In this document: piece after piece, positions 51,167 through 61,316 of the stretch
Layout of the letters: each line of letters starts with the position of its first letter
How positions within the stretch are numbered: position 1 is the first letter of the stretch
NCBI GenBank assembly: GCA_019914995.1
Contig: CM034139.1
Span: 6,922,461 to 6,986,460, forward strand
Direction: 5' to 3'
DNA from: Acanthochlamys bracteata
Lineage: Eukaryota > Streptophyta > Magnoliopsida > Pandanales > Velloziaceae
Length of the DNA: 64,000 bases
Program-made: the position numbers and the translations under genes
Notes under the pieces: model-generated
Databases searched by the model: none
What the model saw: only the letters and a program-made list of their open reading frames with translations
Told to the model about the DNA's origin: nothing

Positions 51167-51265
51167 ATGGATTCGACTCGGTTTTCAATCAAATTTACAC
51201 CAGAATTAAGTAGCACCCTGAGTCAGCCCAGATCAATCCGAATATGAAAACCGAGTCGAATCCAT
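51167..51265. repeat. Perfect 21-bp inverted repeat with 57-nt loop
   Basis: The left arm (51167-51187, starts ATGGATTCGACTCGG) and the right arm (51245-51265, ends CCGAGTCGAATCCAT) are exact reverse complements over 21 bp. Transcribed, this would form a stable stem. Confidence 0.7.
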
Positions 51266-51504
51266 CCACCACCATCAACTCAGTGATCCAAATACAACTC
51301 TTCAAAGTTGTTTAAAATTTCCAAAAAACATTGCTAAATAATAAAATTCAAAGGATTATTAATAAAACAAATCAATCTCGACTCGATCTGAGCTGTAAAT
51401 ATAATTTTGGGCTGATAACCTAAGTAACACAGGAATGCTTGGGCCTTTGTCGTTGGGCTAGGTGAACTTCTAATATGTCCTCAATTGGGCCAAGCAAAGA
51501 TGAA

Positions 51505-51747
51505 TCTTAAAAAACGTTTAAAAATATTTAATAAAATATTTTTTTTAAATAAAAATTTTTTTATTTTTTTATTTTTAAAATATAATAAAATATATAATAA
51601 AAAATTTTTATTCTGTAAAATTTCTTTATTTTAAAAAAAAATTTCTATTTTTTTAAAATTTTCAAAATATATTTATAATATATATTATAAAATTAAAAAT
51701 TAAAAATTAAAAAATAGCGTTTGATAAGCTCAACCAAGCGCTCTAGC
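51505..51747. repeat. AT-rich foldback element, family A
   Basis: Bounded by AAAAAACGTTTAAAAATATT and AATAGCGTTTGATAAGCTCA, with CCAAGCGCTC just outside. The interior has TTATTCTGTAAAATTTCTTT in family position. Confidence 0.4.
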
Positions 51748-52062
51748 ATGAGAGGGATGCTCCGAGATCTTCCTTAGAGTTCATTACTTCATAAAAAATT
51801 TGAAACGACTACGAGTCTACGACAGCTTCTTAGCTCAGCAGCTTGAAGCAATTCGATCTCTAACTTAAGAAATCAACCTAACTCTTGCAATTTTCATTAA
51901 TCATACATGTTTTGAATTCAAACTTCTTACAAATTATGTAATGATCTCTTGGAAAACGAGATATCAATCCAATAAAAAGATTAAAAAAAAGGAGAACTCC
52001 AATACAAGTTATTTTAATCCTTCTCACTTAGATATATGCACAACTTAAAAGAAGGAAGTTAG

Positions 52063-52857
52063 TTAGCTGATTAATTCAGTAACCCAGCCGACGTCCGGTG
52101 CGTCGTCACCGTCCGTTTCCTCCACCGTCTTGATCATCTCCATCGTTGCTTGCTGTCTAGCACTACTAATCTGCAACTTCTTCAAGTACTCCAACAACAA
52201 AACATCACGATCAACAGAATAACCACCTGGCGAAACCGGCGGAGAATCAACAGGTGACGGAAGAATCCCTTTGGCTTCTAACGCCGGCGCCTTTGTCTTT
52301 CTCAGCTGGGCTCGATTGTGCGCGAAGAAACAAACGGGTCTCTTGCACTCAGCACCATCTCTACAAGCACGAGTTCTGTACCTATCAGGATGCAACCAGC
52401 ACTCGAAGACGCCATGGGACAACGTACAAGCTGGTCCACGGGAACATCGTCCTAGTTTGCGGAATTCAGGACACGGCGTGCCGGAGTGAAGACGCGGGTC
52501 TCGACGGGCTGCTTTCTCTCCGGCGTGTGCGTACGGGCACGATGTCCATTCGTGGGCTTCTGCTCTCGTGCACTGCTGCACCTTAAACTTGTACATAAAG
52601 AACTCATCATTTGTCAGCAAGTTCTGATCTTCCCCATCGTCGATATCGAATAAGGTTGGAAATAACTGAGGATCATATTCTTCGTTAATGTTACTGTTAG
52701 TGTTATAGGTTTGGGAGAGGTAAGGTTGCAGAGATGAGAGAACTTCGGTAGAGAGGAAGACTGGAGATGTCTGACTCTGCCATGGCTGCTGCGTTGCTGA
52801 AGAAGAAGAGATGGTGAAGGGGTTGTGGTGAAAAATGTTTCTGCTAACTCCAAGCAT
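52063..52857 (-). CDS. RR-type tandem CCCH zinc-finger protein, intronless, 264 residues
   Basis: A single exon, as usual for this plant group (AtTZF1-like proteins including SOMNUS). The Arg-rich motif C96-X5-H102-X4-C107-X3-H111 is followed by two CCCH fingers: C129-X8-C138-X5-C144-X3-H148, then 16 residues, then C165-X5-C171-X4-C176-X3-H180. This spacing is diagnostic. Family members bind AU-rich RNA, shuttle between nucleus and cytoplasmic granules (P-bodies, stress granules) and modulate ABA, gibberellin and stress responses; that is family knowledge. The N-terminus is Ser/Gln-rich. The C-terminus has a Pro/Ser segment (SPVDSPPVSPGG) and a Leu-rich helix (LLLEYLKKLQI). Start chosen at MLGVSRN as the first in-frame Met. 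Confidence 0.95.
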   Translation of the reverse strand: MLGVSRNIFHHNPFTISSSSATQQPWQSQTSPVFLSTEVLSSLQPYLSQTYNTNSNINEEYDPQLFPTLFDIDDGEDQNLLTNDEFFMYKFKVQQCTRAEAHEWTSCPYAHAGEKAARRDPRLHSGTPCPEFRKLGRCSRGPACTLSHGVFECWLHPDRYRTRACRDGAECKRPVCFFAHNRAQLRKTKAPALEAKGILPSPVDSPPVSPGGYSVDRDVLLLEYLKKLQISSARQQATMEMIKTVEETDGDDAPDVGWVTELIS

Positions 52858-53234
52858 TGCGGTTCTTGCTAGAGAGTTCTGATACGGAGAAGATTTGGGA
52901 GGTAGATGGGTTTGTTTATATAGATGAGAGCGATCGATTCAATACGTCGGTTAAAAACTTGGAAAAGATCTACGAAATTAACGTTGGCAGTTAACGAAGT
53001 TAAAAATAAGTTTCTGAGACGATCGAGAAGATGGTAGAAAGAGAGAAGACACGTTGCATGGGGAATCTGAATACGTGCAGGGTGAGCTGGTCATATTTTG
53101 ATAGCGCAAATACTTCTTCAGCACGAATCAGTAGCTATAATTGCACCGCGCCAAACGGTCCACCAAACCAGCTTCAATGGACATTCCTGGGCTTTTTATA
53201 ACTGGGCTTTTAAAAACCGCGCCGAACGATCGTA

Positions 53235-53435
53235 AAGGCCCCCCTGTTTAGTTATGTATTTTATCTTCATTATTTTAATTTTAAATTTTTCTAAGATATT
53301 ATAAAATTATAAAAACTTTCATCATAAAATTTAAATGTATAATTTTAAATTTTTAAATAAAAAATAACTACTTTTTAAATTTTTAAAATATTTTTTTATT
53401 TTAGAGATTTTTTATCATAAACACATTCAATAATT
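53235..53435. repeat. AT-rich foldback element, family A-like
   Basis: A/T-rich with TTTAGTTATGTATTTTATC at the left and TTTTATCATAAACACATTC at the right, a weak inverted pair. It lies about 400 bp upstream of the zinc-finger gene. Confidence 0.3.
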
Positions 53436-53639
53436 TCCTAAAATGCTTGGACATGTGTTAGTTGTTAAGTGAATTTCAAAATTTTGAATTATTTAAGTAA
53501 ATTCTCCAAAAAATAAGTTTAAAAAATAAATAAAATTTGCTATATTTAGTTGTAATAAAGTAACATGTTTTTAGTTGGAAAAATTAAATTTCAATCAAAT
53601 TGATTGAAATATATTCGAAGTCCTAGCAACGAAAGAAGT

Positions 53640-54225
53640 TAAGTAGGTAACTCCAGAAATCATAGATTTAAAACTTGGTTCGGATTGGCGGGTCGGACCG
53701 GAAACCGGCAATCCGACACCGATTTCAGTCGAGTTAATATAAAATCGGATCACGCAAGCGACCCGGATCCCAAGTTAACTCGGTGACCCGATTTTAATAT
53801 TTAAAAAAAAGAAAAAAAATATTTGTTTATTTAAAATAAAAAATTATCTTGATTAGTATTCTAAATTATCGGATACTCTTTCTTTAATAATTTATTTTTT
53901 TATTTTTTATATTTTATTAGAAAGTAATAAATAAATAAAATATATAGTGTAGATAATTTGTTCTGTTTAATGCATAAAGTATAAAAATTTTACTATACGT
54001 TTAAGTTTTTTGACTATTGTCTTAAGTACTATAGTAATTTTAAAAACATATTTAGTATTTCTCGTATACAATTATTTTTTTATTTTTTTAATAGTTACTA
54101 TAAAAGATAATCTATAATATATATAATTATATTTATATATTAATATTTATTTAATAAATTTAATTTGATTCAGTGGGTCGACCCGGTGATCCGGTAATTT
54201 TTCCGAATCATACACCTGATTGGAT
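53640..54225. repeat. Element with GACCCGG-rich ends and AT-rich middle
   Basis: The left part is dense in CGGGTCGGACCGG and GACCCGG-type words (53690-53790); the right part ends GGGTCGACCCGGTGATCCGG. The middle is almost pure A/T. This layout is typical of dispersed plant repeats; the class is unknown. Confidence 0.35.
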
Positions 54226-55097
54226 TTTATAATTATGCCAGAAACTAACGGCATCTCCTTCGAACACTCGTATTAAGATAACATAACCCTTTCGTCTCTG
54301 CTTTACACAGAAAATAAAACAGAGTTGCCTATAATTATTGAAGAGCAGCAAAAAACACAACAATCACCAAAACCAAAAGAAAAAGAAAAAACTGTCGACA
54401 ATTAACGTGAAGATGAAAATCAACAGTAGAACGACTCAGGTAATTAGTTGTAGAAATTACCATCTCAGCTTCTCAGCTGGGAAGTACTGCAAGAACAAAA
54501 CAGTCGCACTAATCAGTGCAGAATATCAAAGCCAAGAAATTAATGTGTTGATCCAGGGTTAACAAAAAAACTAAGTAATTACATTGCTCTTTCTATACAA
54601 GTCATACTTGCTGCAATTTTAGAGAAAATTAGGATTGCTGAAAATTTTATGTTTACTTATTTTAAAAATGAATTAAAAGTAAATTTTTTTAAAAAAATGA
54701 GTTTGTAATATTGATAAAAATGTTATGTGTATGGCACACTAGAATTTCGCCTCAGTTAAAGATGGTAGTCATTAAAGACATGCTTTAATCGTTCAAAATT
54801 TTAAATTTTTTCATCAGCATTAACTTCAAACAAATTTATATATTTTATTTGTACAAAAAATTATAAAAATTAATTTATATACAAAACTTTTAGCTTACTT
54901 TTTATTTACACATTTTTTAAATAATTTTTATATTTTATTTTTAATTTATTTTAAATAAATTAATATATAAATATTGATCTCTATTTTATCAAAAAGACTT
55001 TCTGTTTTTCAGTTATGTTAAATTTAAATACGAATATTTAAACTACGTTTTAATTTCAGAGTCTTGTATACAGTTTAATTAAAAAACAAAATGAAGC
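54226..55097. other. Spacer upstream of the tRNA
   Basis: Mostly A/T-rich. A Lys/Asn-rich 74-codon ORF at 54338 looks like chance. Fragments such as TTTAAAAATGAATTAAAAGT resemble the family C interior. Confidence 0.3.
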
Positions 55098-55102
55098 AAA
55101 AA
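55098..55102 (-). terminator. Pol III T-run terminator
   Basis: Five T on the minus strand, four bases past the 3' end of the tRNA gene. Confidence 0.7.
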
Positions 55103-55106
55103 CAAA

Positions 55107-55179
55107 TGGTGCCGCCCAGGATCGAACTGGGGACCTTCAGTGTGTAAGACTGACGTGATAACCACTACACCACGGCACC
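55107..55179 (-). tRNA. tRNA-Val (anticodon UAC)
   Basis: A 73-base cloverleaf. Acceptor stem GGTGCCG pairs perfectly with CGGCACC, followed by discriminator A. The A box is TGGTGTAGTGG and the B box GTTCGATCC. The T stem CCCAG/CTGGG pairs. The anticodon stem TCAGT/ACTGA encloses loop CTTACAC with anticodon TAC. There is no intron and no encoded CCA. It reads valine GUA and other GUN codons. Confidence 0.96.
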
Positions 55180-55307
55180 ATTGGATGATCTAAATGAGTA
55201 CTAATTAAACAGGTCTCTGAAATGGTAGCACCGATGCCCTTCTTCAGTTGCTCTTTCTATATCTCCTACACCTTCTCCTCCATGTTCTTCAAGAGAGAGG
55301 GCGTACG

Positions 55308-58093
55308 ATGGCGATGAGGGCAAGCTTCTCCTTGCCGCCATGCAAGAGCTCATTATTTGCACCTCTTCTTCTTCTTCCTCCTGCAGTTCAATCTAACGAC
55401 AACAACAACCACTGCTTCTGTTCATGTATTTGAATCATGCCAAGAACCACTTATTCTTTACTTTTCAGACTTCTTGGGTTACATTTCTTCCACGAGTTTA
55501 ATTTCTTTCCATACACTTCAAATTGTTTTCGTCTCTCATCTTATTTTCAATTTCCTGTTCTTAAATACAATGATGATTCCGTGTTGGTTCTGTTGTTTGC
55601 TTGCTGTAAATGATTGCTTTTAAACTGTGTGTTCTTGAAAATTGCTCTTTTGTTTTCTGAAAGTTGCTTTCTTTTCGATAAATGGATTGTTTTCTCATAT
55701 GGGAATGCTGAAAAATTGCTGCCTGATCTGCTATAGTAGTACCAATTATAGTTTTGTGTTCGTTTTCGCATGCTATAGAAACCAAATTACTAGCTAGGTA
55801 ACCAACTTCCATATGGTCGTTGATTTGTTTCGCTCAAATGGGCTTACTTGAGAATCGAGATAGTGAAACTTATCTGCTAGGACCATTTTGGGGGTCTGAT
55901 AGAGGAACTATCTCATCAATTGTTCTAACTTTGTATTGGTAATTTAAATTCCATCATGATCAAGATGCTAGCTATAGGGAATCTTTTACTATCTACTCAT
56001 ATATCATCTTCTCGGCGCTTGCATGTATAATAACCATTTCATTTTATTTGGATGCAATAGGGTTTGCAACAATGTCTTCATTAGATTCAAGAAGAATATC
56101 TGCTCTACCTTCTATTCTAAACGGAGGCGAATGCCTTCATATGGACACTTTAAGAGCTCAACCTTTTTGCTACGAAACCGTTAGAGTTGGTGATGTTTTC
56201 CTACATTCAAGAGCTGGACAGGTTAAAACTTTTACCTCATTTCAATTGTGCTTAAATTTCTGTTCATTATTCTCCGACTTTAAGAGTGTGTGATGTCTTT
56301 TCCCTTTCAGGTGAACATTTTAAAGGAACCTCAGCAAGATTCCATAGGTTTTAGGACCATGCGCTTCCAGGAGGACAGATTTATAAATGTCGAAAAACTA
56401 AGCTTAGCAGCTTCTTGCACTTTGACTTGTTAATGGAGAATGTAAATGATATAGAAGATATGCTTGCTGATAGTGATTTGGTAAGGATGGAAAGAGATAT
56501 TCTGGTACATATTGAAAGGCTTGGAGCTCTAAAACTATTTCATGCATGTCTGTCCAGGACCCTTGAGGCTCCAACTGCTCTAACGTCAACAATCCTTCAC
56601 AATGAAAATTTGAGAAAATGCACAGCAGAAAAACAAGTTGGCGTATGTAAGTCTGACATGATAGTTAGGAGTTGGAAAAGGGAGCGTAGGAAACTAAAGA
56701 GAGCAAGAGCTTCTTGCAGAACTGCAAAGTGCAAGGTATCTTTGTATGAACCAAGTGGGCTATTGGGTCTTTCAGAATCAAATAGAAGGATAGCAAAATT
56801 TGGGAATGAATCAGAGATGTCAAATGGAGTGAAGGTAATTTCTATCCTTCATTTCGGTGTCCTCCTATCTAATTTAAGAACAAGTTAAGAGTCATGAAAA
56901 GGTTATATCAGGGCAGTCTGTATTGATGTCCCCCATGAAAATTTACAGGAGATTGCCAATCTTGAGAGGATACGTAGAACATTTTAGAAAGCGAAACTGG
57001 GAGGAAAGCAAGCTACGCTAGATGGGCACAAGCATCTGGAATTGGTGAGAAAACATTGCAAAGTCGATTGCGATATGGTTGGTACTGCAGGGATCAGTTG
57101 ATACGGAGTACACATTCTCTATTTGTGTATCTTGCTAGGTACTACAGGGGAATGGGAATAGCATTTGAGGATCTACTCCAGGTTCAGCTCATGCAACCCT
57201 ATTTATTTGATGGGTCATAACTAATGACTGTCATAACAAACCTATGCAATATACAGGCTGGGAGTATTTGGTGTTCTCAAAGGTGCAGAGAGGTTTGACA
57301 GTAAAAGGGGGCACAAATTCTCAACTTATGTTCAACATTGGATTAGAAAATCAATGTTACTGTTGATAGCACAACACGCACGTGGAATCCGATTACCTGT
57401 ATGTTTTGCAGCGATACTGGAATTTGTCTGTACCTTTTTTTGTTTGTTTGTTTTAGTGATAGTATCATTGTGCTTTTTGAAATACTTATAGATTACTGTG
57501 GAAAAAGCTATCAGTAAGATACAAAAGGCTAGAAGAGACCTGTACATGCAAGAGGGAAGACATCCTAAAGAAGATGAGATAGCCTTGTTCACCGGTCTCT
57601 AGTTAGCCAGTGTGCGGTTAGCCAGCAAGTGTGCCAGAAGTGAAGGCTCTATAAGTCAGGAAATTTGCAATGAATGGCCGGAAAATTCATGGTACGACAG
57701 AGGCTTGCATCCTGTCATGCGATTCCACATAATCATAAGTTGAGTGTTGTCGAGCTTTACATTTGTGTGCTTATGGTCCTTATACCTTACGGCCATTGTG
57801 TCTTATACAGGATGTAACGGCAGATGTGTCAGTGAAGCCTCCTGAAGAGGTAGTTATGAGATTGCTTATGAAGAATGACATTTCAAAGATTTTGGATCAA
57901 CTACATCCCAGAGAGAGGCAAGTTTTAGCACTGAGATACGGGCTGGACGATGGCAGATGCAAGTCACTCGGAGAAATCGGTAGCGTTTTTGCGTGTAACA
58001 AAGGAGTGGATACGAAAAGTAGAAAAGGCAGCTCTGCAGAAAATTAGGAACAAGGAAATACAAAACGAAACGAAATACTATATGCAGTTGTAA
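55308..58093 (+). pseudogene. SIG3: Chloroplast sigma-70 factor (SIG3 type), disabled
   Basis: Pieces in order: an N-terminal exon at 55308 with a Ser/Leu-rich transit-like start; an exon 56061-56221; 56312-56834 (ENVNDIEDMLADSDLVRMER, ERLGALKLFHACLSRT); 56949-57181 (region 2 begins: RYGWYCRDQL, YYRGMGIAFEDLLQ); 57257-57398 (region 2 core, [14 protein letters not shown]); 57492-57691 (region 3); 57811-58093 (region 4, LHPRERQVLALRYGLDDGR, then KEWIRK). SIG3-type factors guide the plastid-encoded RNA polymerase to promoters. Frame breaks occur near 56360, 56983, 57267 and 57987, plus an in-frame TAG at 57600-57602. Three shifts sit in T-runs, so some could be sequencing errors, but the TAG is a substitution. 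Confidence 0.8.
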
Positions 58094-58730
58094 TCTACTC
58101 TATGTATGTGTGTAATAACATTCTCTCTCAAACTTGTTTTTCTTTCTTTCTTTCCTTTTTTTTAATTTTACTTTTGTGACCGTTTTGGTCCTAAAAAAAA
58201 TAGCAGTGCTAGTGTTATTTTTGTTGTTTTTCTAATGAACTAATGTTATTTCTATATCAGTAAAATCTTCTATATTAATAAACTTAATAAAACTACAGAG
58301 ATAGAATATTAATAAACTTAAAAAAAGATCCCACGTTAATCTTTTTTCTCTGTTTTTTTTTTTTTGTTGTTGTTGGTTTTCTTTGTTACCTCTTCATGCA
58401 AAGATATATACAAATAAAACAAAAGACAAGTACACAGGTCAAAACAAATTTTGACAAGGAAACACTTTACATGGGACCATAAGCGTAGTATGTGACGCAG
58501 TTGCTACCATCTACATTGGCCTTTTAAGATCAAGAATTTTTGTTGGCTGCTTCTTCTCGAGTCATTAGTTTAGCTCTTTTCTCTGTGATAAAGATTAAAA
58601 ATCGACATTATTGTCTTCGTGTTTGTTTGTTTGATAGATTAGTTTAACAACTAGTTGATGATGATACTAAGCTGTACTTGGTCCTCTGGAAGAATTTCAT
58701 CTTGTTCTATGTGGTATTTTGTCGAACGCA
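58094..58730. other. Spacer between two pseudogenes
   Basis: 3' flank of the sigma-factor copy, with homopolymer T-runs and normal-complexity sequence from 58430. No gene seen. Confidence 0.3.
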
Positions 58731-59857
58731 ATGGTGGTGACTATTGAGCAACCCCGCAGTGGTGAGTTCTATCTATGATTTCAGTACTTTTTGTATATGC
58801 CAGGATTGTTTGATTGGGATTTGAAATTGTTCGTTGAAACAGAGAAGTTTCTGCAGAACACAAAAGATATCAGAAAAGATTGATTCTGAACAATCAGAAA
58901 AGTTTCCATGGCAGGACTATGATGCTGAATCCGTGAGGCAAAAAGGCGTAGAAGAGTTTTACAGGATGAATCGCACTCACCAATCCTATGAATTTGTATG
59001 CATTATATTCTGTCTTCCAAAAACACCATGAATAGATTGAATGCAATCGATCAGTATAGCTTGTGCGGACTGGTTTGCAAAAAATTGTTGGTCAAGAAAA
59101 TGAGGAAAGAATATGGAAATTTTATAGTATCGGCTTCACTACTAAAAGAATTGGCTAACTTTTTATGAGTTAGCATCTCATATATAAGCGCATATTTAAG
59201 TATTCAGTCAATATAAGATTATTAAAAAATGTTAACCGTTGAGCCACCAAACTATTGTCTATTTAGTCTAATCCAAAACGATTTACTAATTTATTTTCAA
59301 ATTAACTAATTCATTTTTTATTTAAATATCATTTTAAATTTTTACGCTACTAATTCGAATATAGTCTATCAAATTAGTTCGTTTTTCATTCGGACACACC
59401 AAATTATATATATTACTAATCCGGACTCGGTCTAACTTAGGGGACCAATAAAGTTGAATTGAGTAGATGAGCATTTGGGAATGATGTGAGCTTCTGAATG
59501 AGTTTGTTGATAAAAGTGATCCTGATGTTGATGAGCCGCAGATTAAGCACTCGCTCCAAACTGCTGAATCTGTTAGGAAGGGCTACCCATATGAGAAGAT
59601 TGCCTGCACTTGGCTGGCCTTATCCACGGTATACATCTTTAAAGCATGTATACTTGATACTGAACGCAGGACAAAAGTGTTATGCATTGAGAATCATGTC
59701 TTTATGTTTTCTTCATATATTGTTTTTGGGTTTCTGTGACTTCAGGTCTTGTAAAAGTCCTTTCTTCATCTGGCATTTGGCCAGCTTCCTCAGGGCTGTT
59801 GTTAGAGATACCTTCCCTGTCGGTTGTGCTTATAACCAATCAAATGTATACCATAAG
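58731..59857 (+). pseudogene. MIOX: myo-Inositol oxygenase, broken and 3'-truncated
   Basis: An ATG at 58731 opens MVVTIEQPRS. A second block (about 58841-58995) reads FPWQDYDAESVRQKGVEEFY. A third (about 59467-59630) reads SIW, then E-stop-C (TGA at 59482-59484), then [19 protein letters not shown] fourth (about 59746-59857) reads VVRDTFPVGCAYNQSN. This is the N-terminal half of MIOX, the non-haem di-iron enzyme that opens myo-inositol to glucuronate for cell-wall sugars. Exon 1 does not join in phase. A frameshift near 59610 destroys the His-Asp metal-ligand region. The C-terminal half (about 140 residues) is missing downstream. Confidence 0.82.
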
Positions 59858-60449
59858 GTATCCCTAAAATCTGATCCATAAGATGCAAATCGTGTTAATT
59901 TGCTATTCAGTTTACTGATCTGTCCAATAGGAATCTTTATTATGTGCTGCCACTGACAAATAATATTATCAATGGTCTTCTGCAGTTGTTCCAATTATTT
60001 CCAAATTTTTATGTACTTCCCAAGACTCTAACTAAATCAAGGTATATAAGATAGTGTGACATATTTTCTTTTAAAAGTTTCACTGTCATAGAAGAGAAAC
60101 TAAAGAAATTTATTTTATTTTTTTTAAGATACCTACCTTTAAAAAAATTAATGCAATTTGTTATTTATATAATCATTAATAAATAAACACACTCTTTTTA
60201 ATTGTCAAGTAAAGGAGGTATAACTACGCGTGCTTAACAAACTTTAATCTACCATAACCTTAACTTGTTCCTCAACCCCATTGTACCTCACCTTTCTTAT
60301 TTGTGCCTAATCTCCGATCAAAATCAAAATACAAGGCCGCATTCTACCAGCCCAATTATTTCCAGTTCAATTTAACAAATACAAAAGGTAAACTCAATAC
60401 CCCTTCATTGTAAAATTTAATATTTTGTAGATTTATTGTGAAACTTTTT
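59858..60449. other. Spacer where the rest of MIOX would be expected
   Basis: No further MIOX exon could be found. The sequence becomes A/T-rich from 60060. Confidence 0.35.
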
Positions 60450-60685
60450 GGACGTGTTTGCCGACACTCTAAATTAACTTTTTTTTAAACTCATTTTTAA
60501 TATAAAATAAATATAAAAATTAAAATAAAATTTTTATTAATAAAATTTTTTAAAAATTTTAATTTTAAAACTTACTATAAATATTAAATTAATATATAAT
60601 TTTATTTCAATTTTTTATTTAATTTTTTTAATTGATTTTTAAAAAAATTACTTTACTTATTTTTTTTATCAAGGTAAACACGTCC
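60450..60685. mobile_element. MITE, family C (well-preserved copy)
   Basis: Terminal inverted repeats GGACGTGTTTGCC and GGTAAACACGTCC (one mismatch in 13) around an A/T-rich non-coding interior of about 210 bp. TTT flanks both sides, which may be a 3-bp duplication but is uninformative in a T-run. It lies about 340 bp upstream of the KEA start. Confidence 0.55.
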
Positions 60686-61027
60686 TTTATCCCGAGCAGG
60701 TTATGTTGTTTCCGCGGAACAGGTAATGATCGCGAACGCCACTTCTTCTTCTTGGTTTCTGTTTTTTGTTTTTCACTGCAGCAGCAGAACTGATTCGTTA
60801 GTTCTTTGCCCAGATCTAAACAAAAGAACCAACACAAGCACCGGTCTTATACACTGCTTTCTTCTTCTTCGTCAACTTTCAAATTGAAATTTTTTAGTTG
60901 AAATGTTTTTTTTCTCCAATTCATTTAATTCATTGAGTTCAAATCTTCTTCAATTGAACAAGCGAGTTCTGTAACTACAAACTGGTAGTTAATTCGGTTG
61001 ATTTCTCTATCGATTTCTGTTCTCTGG

Positions 61028-61275
61028 ATGAGGATTCGAGCATGCACTGTGGCAATTGGTCTAGTGGTGTTGGTGGCGTGTGTGGCAGCGTCGCCGCCGA
61101 CGACCGTCGGAGAAGGAGATCGGACGACGACGGCGGTGGTGGTGGGGGAGACAGCGGTAGAGGTTCCGCCACTGGGTAATGCTACACGGGAAGGAAGCTT
61201 TGCGGAGATGATCGATCGCGCTCTGGAGAAAGAGTTTCCGGAGAGCGAACAAGAACAAACCGGCGGAGGTTAGCG

Positions 61276-61316
<41 letters not shown>

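Noticed and set aside
52254-52586. 110-codon plus-strand ORF
   Set aside because: Antisense to the CCCH zinc-finger exon; no motif of its own.
60998-61027. Upstream extension of the KEA frame
   Set aside because: It begins with TTG, not ATG. The ATG at 61028 gives a proper signal peptide.
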